DNA of 64,000 nt from Manduca sexta (GCF_014839805.1 NC_051134.1:8897170-8961169); one strand, 5' to 3'; shown: positions 1 to 11,993, counted from the first letter of the stretch. Made by a program: numbers and translations. The notes: generated by a model from the sequence alone, not told the origin.

Positions 1-1028
1 TAAAAATGTTTATTTGTAACGCCATTTTAAAATTATTAAATTTGAAATTGGTACTTACGTACAATGTTATAGGATTATAATTAGCAAAACGAATTTAACT
101 ATAGGCGCGTTCGTATAACTAACTGTCCGTTCCAATGAACGCTTTCTTCGATCAATCGTAAAAATTGACCAATCATGATACAGTTTTTAATCATTACAAA
201 TGACTTATTTGGATTCGTTTATTATGGGGATCAGATCGAAGATTAAAATTGGGATCGTTTATTGAAATTGGTCCTTAATGATCATATATGTCTCGCCTGA
301 TGGTAAAATCCACGTTCGATCAGAAACAGTGACACTAGAGGCTTCTATTAAAGAAGTTACTAGTCGCTTGATATAGTTCAAGTCCTTGATAGTGTCATTT
401 GAATTGCTAAGAGTTATTAATACGTGCCTTATTCTATTATGTTAGGATTAGTTAGCGAACCGATATATTGTAGCGCGATATTTTTTAATATAATCTCCAG
501 TCTCAAGTAGAACAGTGTAAATTTCCGCCATCTTGTTTTGTAGCAAAAGCTTTTTGCTACAATTATTGTTGAATAGATAGCTCACCTGATCAATGTATAT
601 TCAAAACGATGCGCGGGTTTTCAATCGCAGTTATGCTTATAATTACTGAGCCATTTTTAATAAAATTATTTTCATGGAAAAAATAGTTATAACTCTAAAT
701 ATTGCGATTTGAAAATGAAAGCGGCTCTTAACGCCATGACAGACCGCTATTAATATTTATTTTTAAGATTACTTTTTTATAGTTTTTTTTACCATCATGT
801 CGGAAATATAATCAATGGAAGTTTTTAAAGAGGAGACAATAAGTATGCATTTATTTTAAATTTTACACATGTATAGAGTGGTATATTTTGTATCTATATA
901 AACGTGTATTGTTGAGACGTCAAGTTAATAAAATATACTTGAGTTAATATGTTTTTTATTGCCTTACATACACGACAACCCATGTAGAGTCGATAAGCAC
1001 TTGCATAGCCTGCCGACTTTTTATACGT
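1..1028. other. Intergenic, no gene seen
   Basis: AT-rich DNA with stops in all frames and no recognisable coding segment. The only local structure I noted is a near-perfect 25-base palindrome at about 538-562 (arms TTGTAGCAAAA and TTTTGCTACAA). Confidence 0.6.
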
Positions 1029-1270
1029 TCATTTAAAGTGGCTCCACTGCACCTGATAGTAAGTGGAGTGGGTCCAATAATGTCGACTGACGAGAGATGA
1101 TGACCCCTCGGCAGTCGACACAATTATGCCGGAACTACAATTACTACACAGAAACTACAATACTATAAATGTTGGAACCGGATATACGCAAGCTGATCTC
1201 GGACCGTGGTACACTTACGTTGGTCATTATGGTGGGTTTTAACACATTGTGCACAAGAGTCGTACTGTTC
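1029..1270 (-). repeat. Interspersed repeat, family R3 (reverse copy)
   Basis: This stretch is the reverse complement of a segment also present at 2822-3070 and 48523-48760 (forward) and 58830-59000 (reverse). Shared landmarks are a CACCTGATRGTAAG-like motif, a GTCGACTGACGAGAG-like motif and a GGTGTTAAAACCC-like motif. Four diverged copies in 64 kb show a dispersed element of about 240 bp. I cannot name the family; it has no coding capacity. Confidence 0.65.
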
Positions 1271-2386
1271 ATGGGCGATACTGTTATGGGCCTCTAGCTA
1301 GCGAGTTAACACTGTGAGGGGCGCAAGGTTATTGTCAATAAGTTCAACCGGACTTTGGACTTCATTTCTATATGGGGTTTCAGGAACCTAGTTGATTTTA
1401 CTGCCATGAAAATCAGGTGTATGCATTTGTATGCAAAAGATCCCCATTTTCTCCAATCACCAATCTTCACGGTGTTCCCCACTCATTGTGGAATGCCTTG
1501 AGCAACCTTAGTGTAGATATCTCCGATGATTTGAATCCATGGAAGCACATCGAAGGCGTAATGGCTGCCACATCGCGCAGTTTTGGAATCCTGAACGAGG
1601 TGTGTCGGTTTTTCAGGCCCCATTAACTCTACCGCTTGTACTAAACGCAGGCACGGTTGCTTATGGAATATTGTTCGTACCTCTGGGACGGTTCAGCTCA
1701 AGAAATCAAGAAATATTTAAGTATAAAAAAAAGAATATTATAATTCTTTAAAGTTACAAACATACTCAGCTCGTCGTCATAGTCCTTATAGCAACAATTA
1801 GTTCATCTGTTATGGTTTTCCAACTCAATGATATTGTATTTTATACAGCTATTGAACTCAAAATTTTCCTTGCCCTTGATGATAACATTTTAAAATTAAA
1901 GACTGGATGCTTCGAAGCAATTCTACGTGCAAAATCCGCCATTACTGTGTGCATAAGGATACTTTAGTTAAAATAATACTAAATTAAATACTTAATTCTT
2001 TATTATTTATTTAATTGCATAGTGAAATAACTTTAAAGAAGAAAAAAAAAACGTTTATTTGAGATTAAGTAGTAAACAGAAACGAATACAAATAGTTATA
2101 GATTAGTGGTAAATTATAGTGGAATACCGAAAACACTTAACAATATCTAGTTTTGTTTAAATTGTTTATATTTACTGCATTAAGTTTAAATGTTAAATAA
2201 AGTGACACGAATCATTATACACAAAAGAGAATTAAGTCATAAAATTGATTATGAAAACATTTTTTTTATTAAACGTGCGATTTGATTGACCACGAGAGTC
2301 GACGAAGTGTTTAAAGGTATAATTGTTATTAAAAGTCATAAAAACAAAAACAACAAATTTTTCTACCTATATTTGTGCCTGCGTTT
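1271..2386. other. 3' flank of the first receptor gene
   Basis: No convincing gene. A 69-codon open frame at 1417-1626 has no recognisable domain. On the minus strand an AATAAA signal lies at 2265-2270, about 115 bases past the receptor stop codon, and is a plausible poly(A) site for that gene. Confidence 0.5.
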
Positions 2387-5300
2387 TCAATATAAAAGCG
2401 AAAGCACTGAATACGATGATTTCACAATCTGAAAAAAAAATAGCTATATTATCTTTTTAAATATAATATGTATGTATTTTTTGTTGATTATCTAGGTTCG
2501 GGATTCGAATTAGCGGCCTCTCGATTCACAGCTCAGTTATTAGTTATTACCCCTTGCGTTCGGGCTTCGTGAGATTCTGTCTACCTACGTATACATACGA
2601 AAATTACTTGTATTTTACTCTATGACTATGTTTTAATGGTGTGCTATTATATGTATGTAATAAATATGTTCTAATTTATTTTATTATACTTACTGATAAA
2701 TAAGATTGATAAGACAAATCCACTATACCCAGGCCTTTCAATATAACGGGCTTCTGAAAAAATATATAAAAATGATTAGCTTGTTTTATTAGATTAATGT
2801 GTATGTATTTTTTTCCTTTTTTGCTGGTGGTAGGTTATATTTTATATCCGCCCAGATAGCGACGTACACAAGGTGTTAAAACCCGCCATAGTGGCCCACG
2901 TAAGTGTGTCGCGGTCCGGGATCAAGCAGTCTATATCCGGTTCTTACAGGCCGGCATAATTGTGTAGACTGCCGAGGGGTAACCATCTCTTCATTCGAGA
3001 GATCCCACTCCACTTACCGTCAGGGTCAATTAGTCGTGCACGTAGACGTATAAGCAGATCCTAAATACCTGAGTACTCGACTTCTTTATTACCTGTGCAT
3101 TAAACATCGTTATCACAACCAGTTTTCTGATCGTTATAGACGAGCGTCCGTGACAATTGTGCCAGCCCGAGAGATACATCGCTGAAGACAACCTGGAGGC
3201 CTGGAATCACAGATAAATATGCTAGCTATGTAAAGAAAGCTAGCTTTTGCACATATAAAGTCTATGCTTGGAATATAAATGCCATTGGATCTTTTTCTGG
3301 AATGAAAAACAAGTCTATCTAATGGATGACTAGGTGTATATTTGAGCGCGTTTCATCGAAATACATTCGGCGATCTAGGTGTTTATAGTTTACAGACTTC
3401 CTCACCTAGTTTCGTATTTCAAACAATACTTTATAACTCAAGGTGTTGCATGGTGTTTCTACTGTTTATTGGTACCCGTATCGCTTACCAGCAGGCGAAT
3501 GGCAAGCTCGTCTAGTCATTCGAAGCAATTAAAAAAAAACGTCCTCTGCTCCTATCACATTATGGGACCTCTGAACCTCTGCTTACCACTTCATGGACAA
3601 AGAGCATGAGTAGGTGAGTAGTATTGAAATTAAACTAATTTTCGGATTCTATCGCGGGTTTTTGTATTTTTTTTCCAGTTCTACATTTAATTAAATCGGA
3701 ACCCAAAAGACCGGCTGTTAGACTGCAAGACACTGTGAGTTCATTCTGCGTAGATCGGACCACCAACAGCTAATAATTTTTAAAAGTTGTATAACTATAA
3801 AATGTATGTAGATATTGTAACTTTGACTTTAAGGATGAACAACACCTCACTCCCCCCCGTGACCATGAAGGCTGCAAAGTCTTCGAAACTTCGGGAGAAA
3901 AATAAAATACAAAAACCCGCGATAGAATCCGAAAATTAGTTAAATTTCAATGTATAACATTCGCGTAAACATAAGAAATCATTAGGTGAGTAGTATTTAG
4001 ATATTGTAGGACATTAGTACAAGATGGAAACCCGACTCACTTCTACGGTAACATCGCCAGCGTTCCACATGAAGTACCCGGTGCTGATTAACACTGCAGA
4101 CGCCGAGGACGCCGTCGCGAACGCGGTTACCAAGGTTCTTTCCGAATTCTGGAAAAAAAGGTTGCCTGTCATACTTAGATAACGTAATAAACTTATACGA
4201 GGATATTAATCTTGAAAAAAATCGATATTCTCTTATCGTGGATTAAGTCTCTCCAACTTGTCTATGTGGCCAATGTGATTTTATCGACAGTATCTGCTTG
4301 TTTCACTGCTGAACGTAGGCCTAACATCCTAGCGAGCGCTTACAACTTCGAAATTGGTCTCATAGTTCAAGCAATAAGTCTATTTTATTTAAATTACTTA
4401 AATATAGTAACTTACAATCATCTGTGACATAAGCACAACCAGTAGTAAGATATTCAAAATAATTTGTCCGCTGAACACTCCTTGACAAATGGAATGGCAT
4501 TCTCTGGTACACCTGAAATCAGATATTCTGAAGTTACACACAGTACTTTTATCATATGAAGGTATTAAGTACTTATTGGCATCAAGTATCAAGAACCACG
4601 TGAAGGAATTTAGTCTTCAAACATCCTAAATAAAAACTAAAGCAAACGGTGTCTTGTTGCAAATCTTAAATATTTATCACCACGCGTCATGAAGGCTGTC
4701 CGGTGAAGTATCGGAGTTCATCCTTTTGATGCTCCTACGGTTTAAGATTTGTTTTTGGGTCCGCCCATCTAGCATGAAACTCATAAAGTCATACAGACCT
4801 TTTAGGGCTTTCCCTAAAAGGTCTGTATGATCTTCATCCAAATGAGGGATATAGACAGAAATAAAAAAAAAAAAACATCTAGGATTATAATAGCAAAATA
4901 TATTTCATACTCACCGTAATGTATCTAAATGTAGAGCAATGCCAACTTTAAATCCGTCTTCATACTTCTGCTCCTTCACAGCCTGATCAAAATTAGTTTC
5001 GAAAATATTGTTTAAATTTTCAAAATAACTTCGCAAGTTCGTGTACTGATGACTGAGGCACGTTGTCAGGCATATGACTGTAGTGTAGGCACCAGATACA
5101 CGACTCATGAAGAACCACCATAATATGTAGAATACGATTCGTCCTGCGTTTGCTAAGGTAGACCTGTCTTCTACTTTCGGCCATGTTGTTATTACTACGT
5201 TGAAAGTGGCGCCTGAAAATAAATATTCAAAAACAGAACAACTGCTTTAAGTGGCATTCCGAGAACTAAAGAAAAGTTAGTCAGTTTTTGATTTTTCCTT

Positions 5301-6320
5301 ACGAAAAGGCAAAAGTCATAGATACTGCCTAGAATGGAAAACAAACTTCAAACATATGGTATCTACCCATTTATTAATTATCCCTGTTGTGACATATATT
5401 TATAAAGATTAGCTTGAAAAGAAGGTAATCCTAAGATTTGCTCCTAGTTGAGTCACGGAAATGTATTAACCATATCTTTGCTATTTGTGTTTAGTACCTT
5501 CCATACCATCAAGTGACAACTTAATTGCCGCCTCTTCTAAAAAGAAACTGCACATAAAAGTGGTAGGTTAAGCAATTTTTGTTTTTTTCGTGTACTTGTC
5601 CCTATTCCGCTGTGTGGTTGGCGGAATTCGTTTTCACACATATTGTAGAAACAATTTGACTTCATTTTAAAGACTAGTCCATGCAATAGGTGTTAAAAAT
5701 TCACGCATAAACGAGTGCCCGATCTTGGAATTCGAACTAGCGAGTCGTGATTAAGGAGGCAATAAGTAGGTTAGAAGTTAAAAATTACTTATTTTTTTTT
5801 ATTTACTTATAATAATATTATTAAGTAGTACAAACTTACCTGTTCTGATAACATGCAAAATCGAATCAAAAGTATAAAAAAACATTGCTAGAATGCAACT
5901 GAAAACCAAGGCTGAGGAGTACAACAACGACTTCTTAATCATTTGCCGTTCCACCTTCACATCATTGTAGACTTTCTTCAGAGTAACAACCAGGTCCAAC
6001 AGCACTGCTCTTAAATTATCTTCCTTGTACGAAATAAATACGCGATAGCTGTAAAGTATAGGGTGCGAAATTCCATACACCAATAAATCAGATTTTTGCT
6101 TCTCCGACAAGTTTTCTTGGGTGAAAAATGCTATCATCTCCATTAATATAAAGAAATAAAGAACATTATTTATAATCTTAGTGAAAATGTCGAATGATCT
6201 CATAAACCATTTCGGCAGCTTAAAATCTTCGATCCAGAAATTTGGTAGACCGAACAGGTAGGTAAGTAATGCCACTTTATAGAAGAAATCTTTGGTTTTG
6301 TTTCCTTCGTAGCTTGCCAT
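2387..6320 (-). CDS. Odorant receptor, gene 1 (7 exons, complete)
   Basis: Insect odorant receptor: a seven-helix ligand-gated channel subunit of olfactory neurons that works with Orco (family knowledge). Exons in coding order: 6320-5840, 5212-4915, 4512-4416, 4148-4041, 3200-3093, 2753-2694, 2428-2387. All have GT-AG borders, phases 1,2,0,0,0,0 and sum to 398 codons (397 residues), the usual family length. Recognisable segments are FGLPNFWIEDF near the N-terminus, a TTCLSHQY block in exon 2, STGYFMWNAGDVT in exon 4, AMYLSGW and IRKLVV in exon 5, KPVILKGLG in exon 6, and SYSVLSLLY before the stop. Introns 4 and 5 carry inserted repeats, yet every exon is open. The ligand cannot be told from sequence. 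Exons 5-7 are short and easily missed by ORF-based annotation. Confidence 0.9.
2822..3070 (+). repeat. Interspersed repeat, family R3, in receptor-1 intron 5
   Basis: Forward copy of the R3 repeat, starting TTGCTGGTGGTAGG and containing ACAAGGTGTTAAAACCC; the closest match in the window is 48523-48760. It ends about 25 bases from exon 5 (3093-3200) without disrupting it. Confidence 0.65.
3379..3535 (-). repeat. Interspersed repeat, family R4 (reverse copy), in receptor-1 intron 4
   Basis: Shares long blocks with 21003-21125 (same orientation), and in reverse complement with 11041-11340 and 32318-32480. The landmark is CAGGCGAAYGGCAAGCTCGTC. It ends in an A-run. A common lepidopteran non-coding element by appearance; family name not established here. 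Confidence 0.65.
3611..3997. mobile_element. Foldback LINE-tail element with 15-bp target duplication
   Basis: The two ends are inverted copies of one sequence (ACTAATTTTCGGATTCTATC at the left, GATAGAATCCGAAAATTAGT at the right). The whole is flanked by a 15-base direct repeat, TAGGTGAGTAGTATT, at 3611-3625 and 3983-3997, which looks like a target-site duplication. The right half contains GTGACCATGAAGGCTGCAAA and CTTCGGGAGAAAAATAAAAT, which resembles a LINE 3' region. A related inverted pair is at 14282-14504. It sits in intron 4 of receptor gene 1. Confidence 0.6.
4789..4830. repeat. Perfect 19-bp hairpin in receptor-1 intron 2
   Basis: Arms TCATACAGACCTTTTAGGG (4789-4807) and its exact reverse complement (4812-4830) are separated by the four bases CTTT. 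It lies between exons 2 and 3 and could fold on either strand of RNA. Confidence 0.85.
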
Positions 6321-7570
6321 CTTTATAGCGTGTGTTTCTCAGCGATGTTAGTGTCTAGAATACCGTAACAGATTTTGATTTAACGTGTACTGTCCAACGA
6401 TTATTAGTAAATTAAATTAGTAAAATTGTACACCAAATTTGTATTTTAATTGTGCCTATTACTTAAATTTGATCTAAGTAATTGTAGTGTTATTTTATTT
6501 ATGTTACAGATGTTTAGTTGTTAGATACAAGTGTTTCTTGGTGGGCCACTTATTTATGCCTAATACTTATTTTGATTAATTAAATACAGTATAATAATAT
6601 TCAGTTCCCTCGTGGCGAGCATAGTGCAGTACCTACCATGAAATACTTCGTAATTCAAAGTTTTGACTGATATTTATCCGTACCTACTACCTACTCGTAC
6701 TTGTCGTTGTTTATTTCAAAAATGCATTGGGGAACAATGGTAGTCATTCCCTTAGGCCCAGACATAGGGCGTTTCATCATATGCAGTATTCGTTGACTCA
6801 ATAATGAAGTAGGTATACCTAAAATACCTACCTAACTGGGCTTTTCGAAGGCGTTTGAAGTTCGGAAATGTAGAAAAAAATATTACTTGTAAAAGTTTAT
6901 TCCTGATTTTGATCATAAAAATTTATGAATCCATAGGAACAGATATATATTTAATTTTATATATATTATTGATACCTAGTTGGTATGTGACTTTTCTTTG
7001 TGTTCCGAATTCCTTAGCCTCTTCTCGTAAATACAGCAAGCTCTTCCTGTTAATACAGCAGTGAAAAAAGTGAATAAGAACATTTGACGATCTGGAAAAA
7101 CGAAAAAAAAAAATACTCTCTAATTTGTATTTTTGTCCGTATGTCCGTTGTTACTGATTGTACTTACCGATACAAAAGATTGGTGCGACAACTCTATGAT
7201 CCCAAGACCTCGCATGATAACAGGATTCTGTTGAATTTAGAAATTTACTATAATTTAGTTTCAACTCACGTTTGTAAGTAATCAGCCACAAAAGTATCTG
7301 ATAAACTGAAAATTTTGATTTATCTATACACAAAGTGTAATGTAAGTATTTATTTTTCTTTATTCACAATAAGTTAATCTTTGTAGTTCAACTTGTTGAA
7401 GAAACAAAATTTATTGTCTAGTGTATTAATTGTACATGTAAATTAAAACCTGTAGTAATAGCGATATACGAGCATTATCAGTTGTTTCAATTGCCTGCCT
7501 GATATATATACATATATATATATATATACATTGACGTATATTCTATAGACACGAACGTCCATATGAAGTA
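6321..7570. other. Upstream region of receptor gene 1
   Basis: No gene recognised. The promoter of the receptor must lie here, but no motif can be assigned. A TA/CA dinucleotide microsatellite is at about 7501-7530. Confidence 0.5.
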
Positions 7571-7905
7571 TCAGCTTTTGCCCGCGGCTCCGCCCGCGTG
7601 ATATAGTTTTTTGGGGATAATGTTTTCCGTTATAAAAGTTACGCTTTATATTTGCTCGGAATAGAAAGTAGCATATGTTCTTCCCAAGGTCTCAACTAAT
7701 CCATACCAAATTTCATCTAAATCCGTTGGGTAGTTTTTAAGTTTAGCGCGTTCAGTCAGGCAGACATATGTGGTTGGTGTCTTTGTTTTACTTATCTTTT
7801 GTTTTTTTTTTTTTAAGAGGAACAATCCCGTCATACATTATTGTTGTAACTGTAACCGTTTACGCAGCGTGCGCAACGTAAGCTCTCAAAAGTAATAAAT
7901 TATAT
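7571..7905 (-). mobile_element. Helitron fragment (reverse orientation)
   Basis: The left edge, AGCTTTTGCCCGCGGCTCCG, is the reverse complement of the 3' hairpin end of the Helitron at 26471-27598. Inside, CCGTTTACGCAGCG, AATCCCGTCATACAT and TTTCATCTAAATCCGTTGG also correspond to blocks of that element. It lacks the internal tandem repeat and the 5' end, so it is a 3'-end fragment. It cuts the LTR of the adjacent gypsy element. Confidence 0.65.
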
Positions 7906-8143
7906 CATGAGCGCCACTCCGTACACAACAAGCTGTGAATACTTATTGACTATACTAAACTCAGTTTGAATGGATTGCAGTTCAATTCAGTTGAACACAG
8001 TGAATGTTCGGAACGCCAAATATATTACGTAGTACATAATATATATCGATGTATGTACATTTTCATTTATTCTTTTATTATAATGACAACCGTCAGACAT
8101 GTATTTCCTTTCCAGTTACCATAGAAGGGTCATGAACACAACA
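7906..8143 (-). mobile_element. Probable truncated 3' LTR of the gypsy element
   Basis: Just after the pol stop on the minus strand comes a purine tract, GAGGGGGAGAGAA (about 8144-8156), followed by TGTTGTGTTC. That is the usual order of polypurine tract and LTR start. AATAAA-type signals occur about 80 bases inside. The far end is lost where the Helitron fragment begins. No second LTR was found, so the boundary is inferred. Confidence 0.5.
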
Positions 8144-8176
8144 GTTCTCTCCCCCTCAAATGAACATAATTTGTAC

Positions 8177-10150
8177 TTATTCTTTAGAAAGTAAGTCCAG
8201 GATCTGGTCAACGTGACGTTTGTGAACTTCCCCACTCTCTGTTCTGATTAAATAGTGCAGGTGGCCTAGGACTTTCTCTATTCTGCCGAATTCCCACTTG
8301 TCACGGCCTGTAGAGTCCCTACATTGCACCTTACGTCCAATTTCCTTCTCCTCTCCTTTCCTCAATGTGATCTCGCCATCTGTCACGCTACCTTCCCTCT
8401 GAACTTGACAAGTAGAGGGGTGCGTACTCCTCTACCAAACACTAGCTCGTATGGGCTCTTGCCGCTGCTGACGCTAGGGGTCCTTAGCAAATGTTCCTTG
8501 ATGTCTCGTAGCTGCTCATGTATCGTACCAGGCCCAGAACGGGAAGCGCGCAATGCCTTTTTAATCGTCTGTACGAATTTCTCTGCCTCTCCGTTAGTAG
8601 CTGGATGGTAAGATGCTGACGTTTTATGTATGACTTTCATATTCTTCAGGAATGACTGAAATTCATTTGATAAAAACTGTCGACCATTATCCGATACTAA
8701 GGTGAATAGTACTCCGAATGTTGTAAATAAATCCTTTATATTTTTTCTACGCCATGAGCTAGTGGTAACCTTCGTCGGTATAAGCTCCACCCACTTATTA
8801 TATGCACCAACATTATAAGTAAACAATGCCCTTTAAAAGGGCCTGTGAAATCGATATGTACCCTCTGGCACAGACCAGATGGTTTTTCCCAGTGATGTAA
8901 TCCTACCGGTGTTGGTTGGTTTTGGTTGAATCGGCTTCACGACATTTACTTACTAGACTTTCTTTGTCTTTATTTATATTTTTCCAATAAACATAACTAT
9001 CGGCAAGAAATTTCATTTTAACAACTCCCAAATAACCTTTATGCAGTTCGTTTAGTACTGTGTGATTCAGACTAGCCGGTATCACAACCCTGGTACCTTT
9101 TAGAAAGCACCCATCTTGCACAGTAAGCTCGTTGTCATTATAGCCATATCTTTCAACACTTGTGCCCGTCATCAGTGCTTTCATCAGGGTGTCATAATCC
9201 ATGTCTTTCGTGGTTTCTCCAGCTATCTTTTTCCGGTCAATTGTGATGGTGGTCATTTGGTTTCTCTAAAATACGCTGCGTTATAATATTCAAGGCTATT
9301 TTATCTACTAGAAATCGAGATAAGTAGTCTGCGTTACTGTTGCCACTCGATGTTCTGTATTCAATCATGTAGTCAATACCAGATAGAAAACGGGCGTAGT
9401 GAAAGTCTCGTTAGTCATTGCCGGCAATGTTTTATGGGGATGAAATATTATAGTGAGCGGTTTATGATCTGTGATTAGTATAAACTTCCTTCCGTAACAG
9501 AAATTGAAAAACTTTTTAAGTCCCCAGAAGATAGACGTCGCTTCCTTGTCAATTTGGCTGTATTTCTTTTCACTTGATGTGAGTGAACAAGATGCAAATG
9601 CGATTGGTCTATAGGAGCCGTCATGAGCGTCAGGCATTCTATGTGACAGAATGGCACCAAGTCCTGTCGGAGATGCATCTGTAGCGAGTATTACTGGTTT
9701 ATTGGGATCGAAGTGCAATAGTTCCCTTCCACCGATAATTTCTTTTATTATCTTGTCGAAACTCTCTTGACATCTCATGGTCCAATCGTATTCTGTACCT
9801 TTCTTTCGCAAAGAATTCAAGGGATTCGATATTGAATCTAAGTTTGATATGAATTTATTATAATAATTTGCCATGCCTAGAAATGTTCTGAGTTCGTCAA
9901 TGTTTTTAGGGCGTTCGGCGTCCAGAATTGCTTTAACTTTGTCTCTGTTCTTATGTTAACCATTTTTATAAATCGTGTGTCGCCAATAGTTGCTGTTTTT
10001 CTTAAAAAAATTACATTTCACTTTATTTAATTTTAAATTATTTTCTTGTAATTTTTTAAGAACTTAGCGTAGTCTTGCCAAGAGTTGATTTTCTGAAGAT
10101 CCTTGAATTATGATATCATCAAAAATACATTTTACTCCTGCTAATACTTG
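8177..10150 (-). pseudogene. pol: Broken Ty3/gypsy pol (RT end, RNase H, integrase)
   Basis: A retrotransposon polyprotein read on the minus strand, split by stops and frame changes. In order: an RT catalytic block with CIFDDII near 10.1 kb; the RT end and RNase H at 9874-9365 (ATDASPTGLGAIL, then TDHKPL); an integrase zinc region at 9256-8903; and the integrase core, with its first Asp in HIDFTGPF near 8850, the second in VSDNGRQF and the Glu in NGEAEKF (8826-8383). The C-terminal integrase tail runs to 8177. There is no env-like frame between pol and the purine tract, as in Ty3-type elements. The 5' half of RT, protease and gag are absent; the element is cut near a SINE at 10.3 kb. Not functional. 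Confidence 0.85.
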
Positions 10151-10204
10151 CAGCAATCTATCCATAAATTTTAGCCACAAATTATAATAATACTGTAATA
10201 GTGA

Positions 10205-10300
10205 TGTAACGAATATTCGCATTCGCATTCGCGAATATTCGCATATTTTTGGATATTCGCATTCGCATTCGCAAAATTTCTGCGATTGTTTTGCGAATGT
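10205..10300. repeat. GCGAAT-rich palindromic simple repeat
   Basis: Runs of GAATATTCGCATTCGC and related words in alternating orientation, so that much of the block is self-complementary. It lies between the truncated RT and the SINE. Confidence 0.75.
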
Positions 10301-10337
10301 CAATATCAGAAAAAAAATATTTGAAGATAATAGTAGA

Positions 10338-10597
10338 CTGCCTCGGTGGCATAGTTCTACTGCATGTGCGGTACGGCAGCGCTCTAAGATCCTGGGTTCG
10401 AATCCCGGATCGGGCAAAGTGATATTTGGATTTTTCTGCTGAGTATCAGCCCGGAGTATGAAATTTGTGCCCGACATGGCGATAGGCTCGCCCCTGTCAC
10501 ACTATTAGACGGAACACACTTGGCGAAAAGTGGGTGCCTTGGTTGCACCTCTGCATACCCCTTCCGAGATAATATTCGTAATACTGTGTGTGTGTGT
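10338..10597 (+). mobile_element. tRNA-derived SINE, full length
   Basis: Begins with a tRNA-like head (CCTCGGTGGCATAGTT, then the B box GGTTCGAATCC at about 10395-10405). It continues through a body with CAGTATCAGCCCGGAG, GGCGATAGGCTCGCCCC and TTGCACCTCTGCATACCCC, and ends in a (TG)n tail. Degenerate reverse copies are at 17859-18012 and near 29990-30110. It would be transcribed by RNA polymerase III from its internal boxes if active. Confidence 0.8.
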
Positions 10598-11040
10598 AAT
10601 AGTAGGTTAATAAAATCAAAATCTAAACTAAAACAATATTCTTCTACAATAAACTATAAATATATAGTCCATTGAAAAGTTACATTTGGGGTTGCGTTTT
10701 TTAGAGGACGCAATTTAATTTTTTTGAAGTGTAGGGGGGGTCAGTGTAAAGCTAAAACCAAGTTTGTGGGGTCGCCACCCTTGTCCCACGGCCGCCATCT
10801 TGAAAATAGGGGTTGAAATGGTTTTTACGATGTATCTCTTAAACTATTTATCTGACAAAAAAAATGTATAAACATTTTTTGTTGCAAATTAAATTCTCTA
10901 CAACTTTGGTCCAGTAACTTTTTGTCGTAGAACTATAAATAAAAAAGTTATAAGCGAAAATGTTAAGAAATTCAATGTTAAGCAATGTCCATTGCAACGT
11001 CATCAGAACGTGTGTTTATAAGGTTCATAATACATTTTTT
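10598..11040. other. Probable dispersed repeat, no gene
   Basis: Non-coding. The part from about 10670 to 11010 has a GC-rich core (GTCGCCACCCTTGTCCCACGG) in AT-rich flanks and looks like transposable-element DNA, but no second copy is in the window to prove it. Confidence 0.35.
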
Positions 11041-11340
11041 TGACGAAAGCTCGTCAGCTTGCCGTTCACCTGATGGTAAGCGATATGACCACCCATAAAC
11101 AGTAAAATCATCATCCAACAGCTTAAATTATAAAGTATTGTTTGGTATCTCACTGCGCCCGCTATCCTGAGACATGCGATTTTAAGTCTTATTATGTCAA
11201 GTAGTTACACTGGCTACAATGTCCTTCAAACCGGAACACAACAGTGACTACACACTGCTGCTTGGCGGCAGAAATAAACATTGAGGTGGTACCTTCCCAG
11301 GCAGACTCTCACATCTGAGAGACCTACCACTAGTAGGTTC
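11041..11340 (+). repeat. Interspersed repeat, family R4 (longest copy)
   Basis: Contains AGCTTGCCGTTCACCTGATG, TATCCTGAGACATGCGATTT and GAGGTGGTACCTTCCCAGGC. The same order of blocks recurs at 32318-32480, and reversed at 3379-3535 and 21003-21125. Non-coding. Confidence 0.7.
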
Positions 11341-11466
11341 ACTCTTAAACGTGATCTAAATAACTATTTGTGTGAATTTTGTATTAAAAGATATTTTTTT
11401 CCAGACACACGTTATACTTACTCTCCTCAAGTATACATACACTCCCTTCTCCTCTGTATCCTGCAC

Positions 11467-11703
11467 TGCTAAGCGCAAAAGCGGTATGTCAGGGAAACCT
11501 TATTTCGAGATAATCGAAGTTTTGTTAATATAGTTTTGTATGTAAAACTGAGATAGAGAAACTCTTTAAAGGTTTTTTTTTTACAAATTTTAAAGAAGAT
11601 ACCGTTACTTAGGTAAGTTCATTGGATGGGTATTTCTTTAACCTATCTGTTGACATAAAAATCAAGATTTTTTGTTGTGATACCACTTTTGAGCTTAGCG
11701 CGG
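11467..11703 (+). mobile_element. MITE, terminal inverted repeat family M2
   Basis: Ends in GCTAAGCGCAAAAGCGGTAT and, inverted, in CCACTTTTGAGCTTAGCGC. An inverted copy with better-kept ends lies at 48114-48373. Non-coding, about 240 bp. Confidence 0.65.
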
Positions 11704-11993
11704 AAGTATAAGTCTTATTAGCGATAAGATCGCTTATTTTTGTATTTTTTTTCAATAATTGTATTAATTTTGCTATATTTAGTGTATTATAATTTTAAAA
11801 GAAAAGAAAATTTTAAATTACACATGAAAAAACACTTGCTAGAGGCACAAAAACATGTCCCACTTTTAAATAAGTTTATAGGTACTTACACAATGTTTAT
11901 GACCCTCGGGCGAAGTTAAGTAACCGTTGTTATTGATTTCCCAGCGGGGTGCAGTGGTTTATGGATAATGCATAATTATAAGATGGAATAATG

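Noticed and set aside
538..562. 25-base palindrome as a regulatory site
   Set aside because: Short AT-rich palindromes are common in such DNA and no gene is near it.
8383..8826. Active retrotransposon integrase
   Set aside because: The core motifs are present but pol is split by stops and frame changes, and RT, protease and gag are missing.
10338..10420. Functional tRNA gene
   Set aside because: It has a B box and tRNA-like head but continues into a SINE body with a (TG)n tail, and the acceptor stem is not formed.
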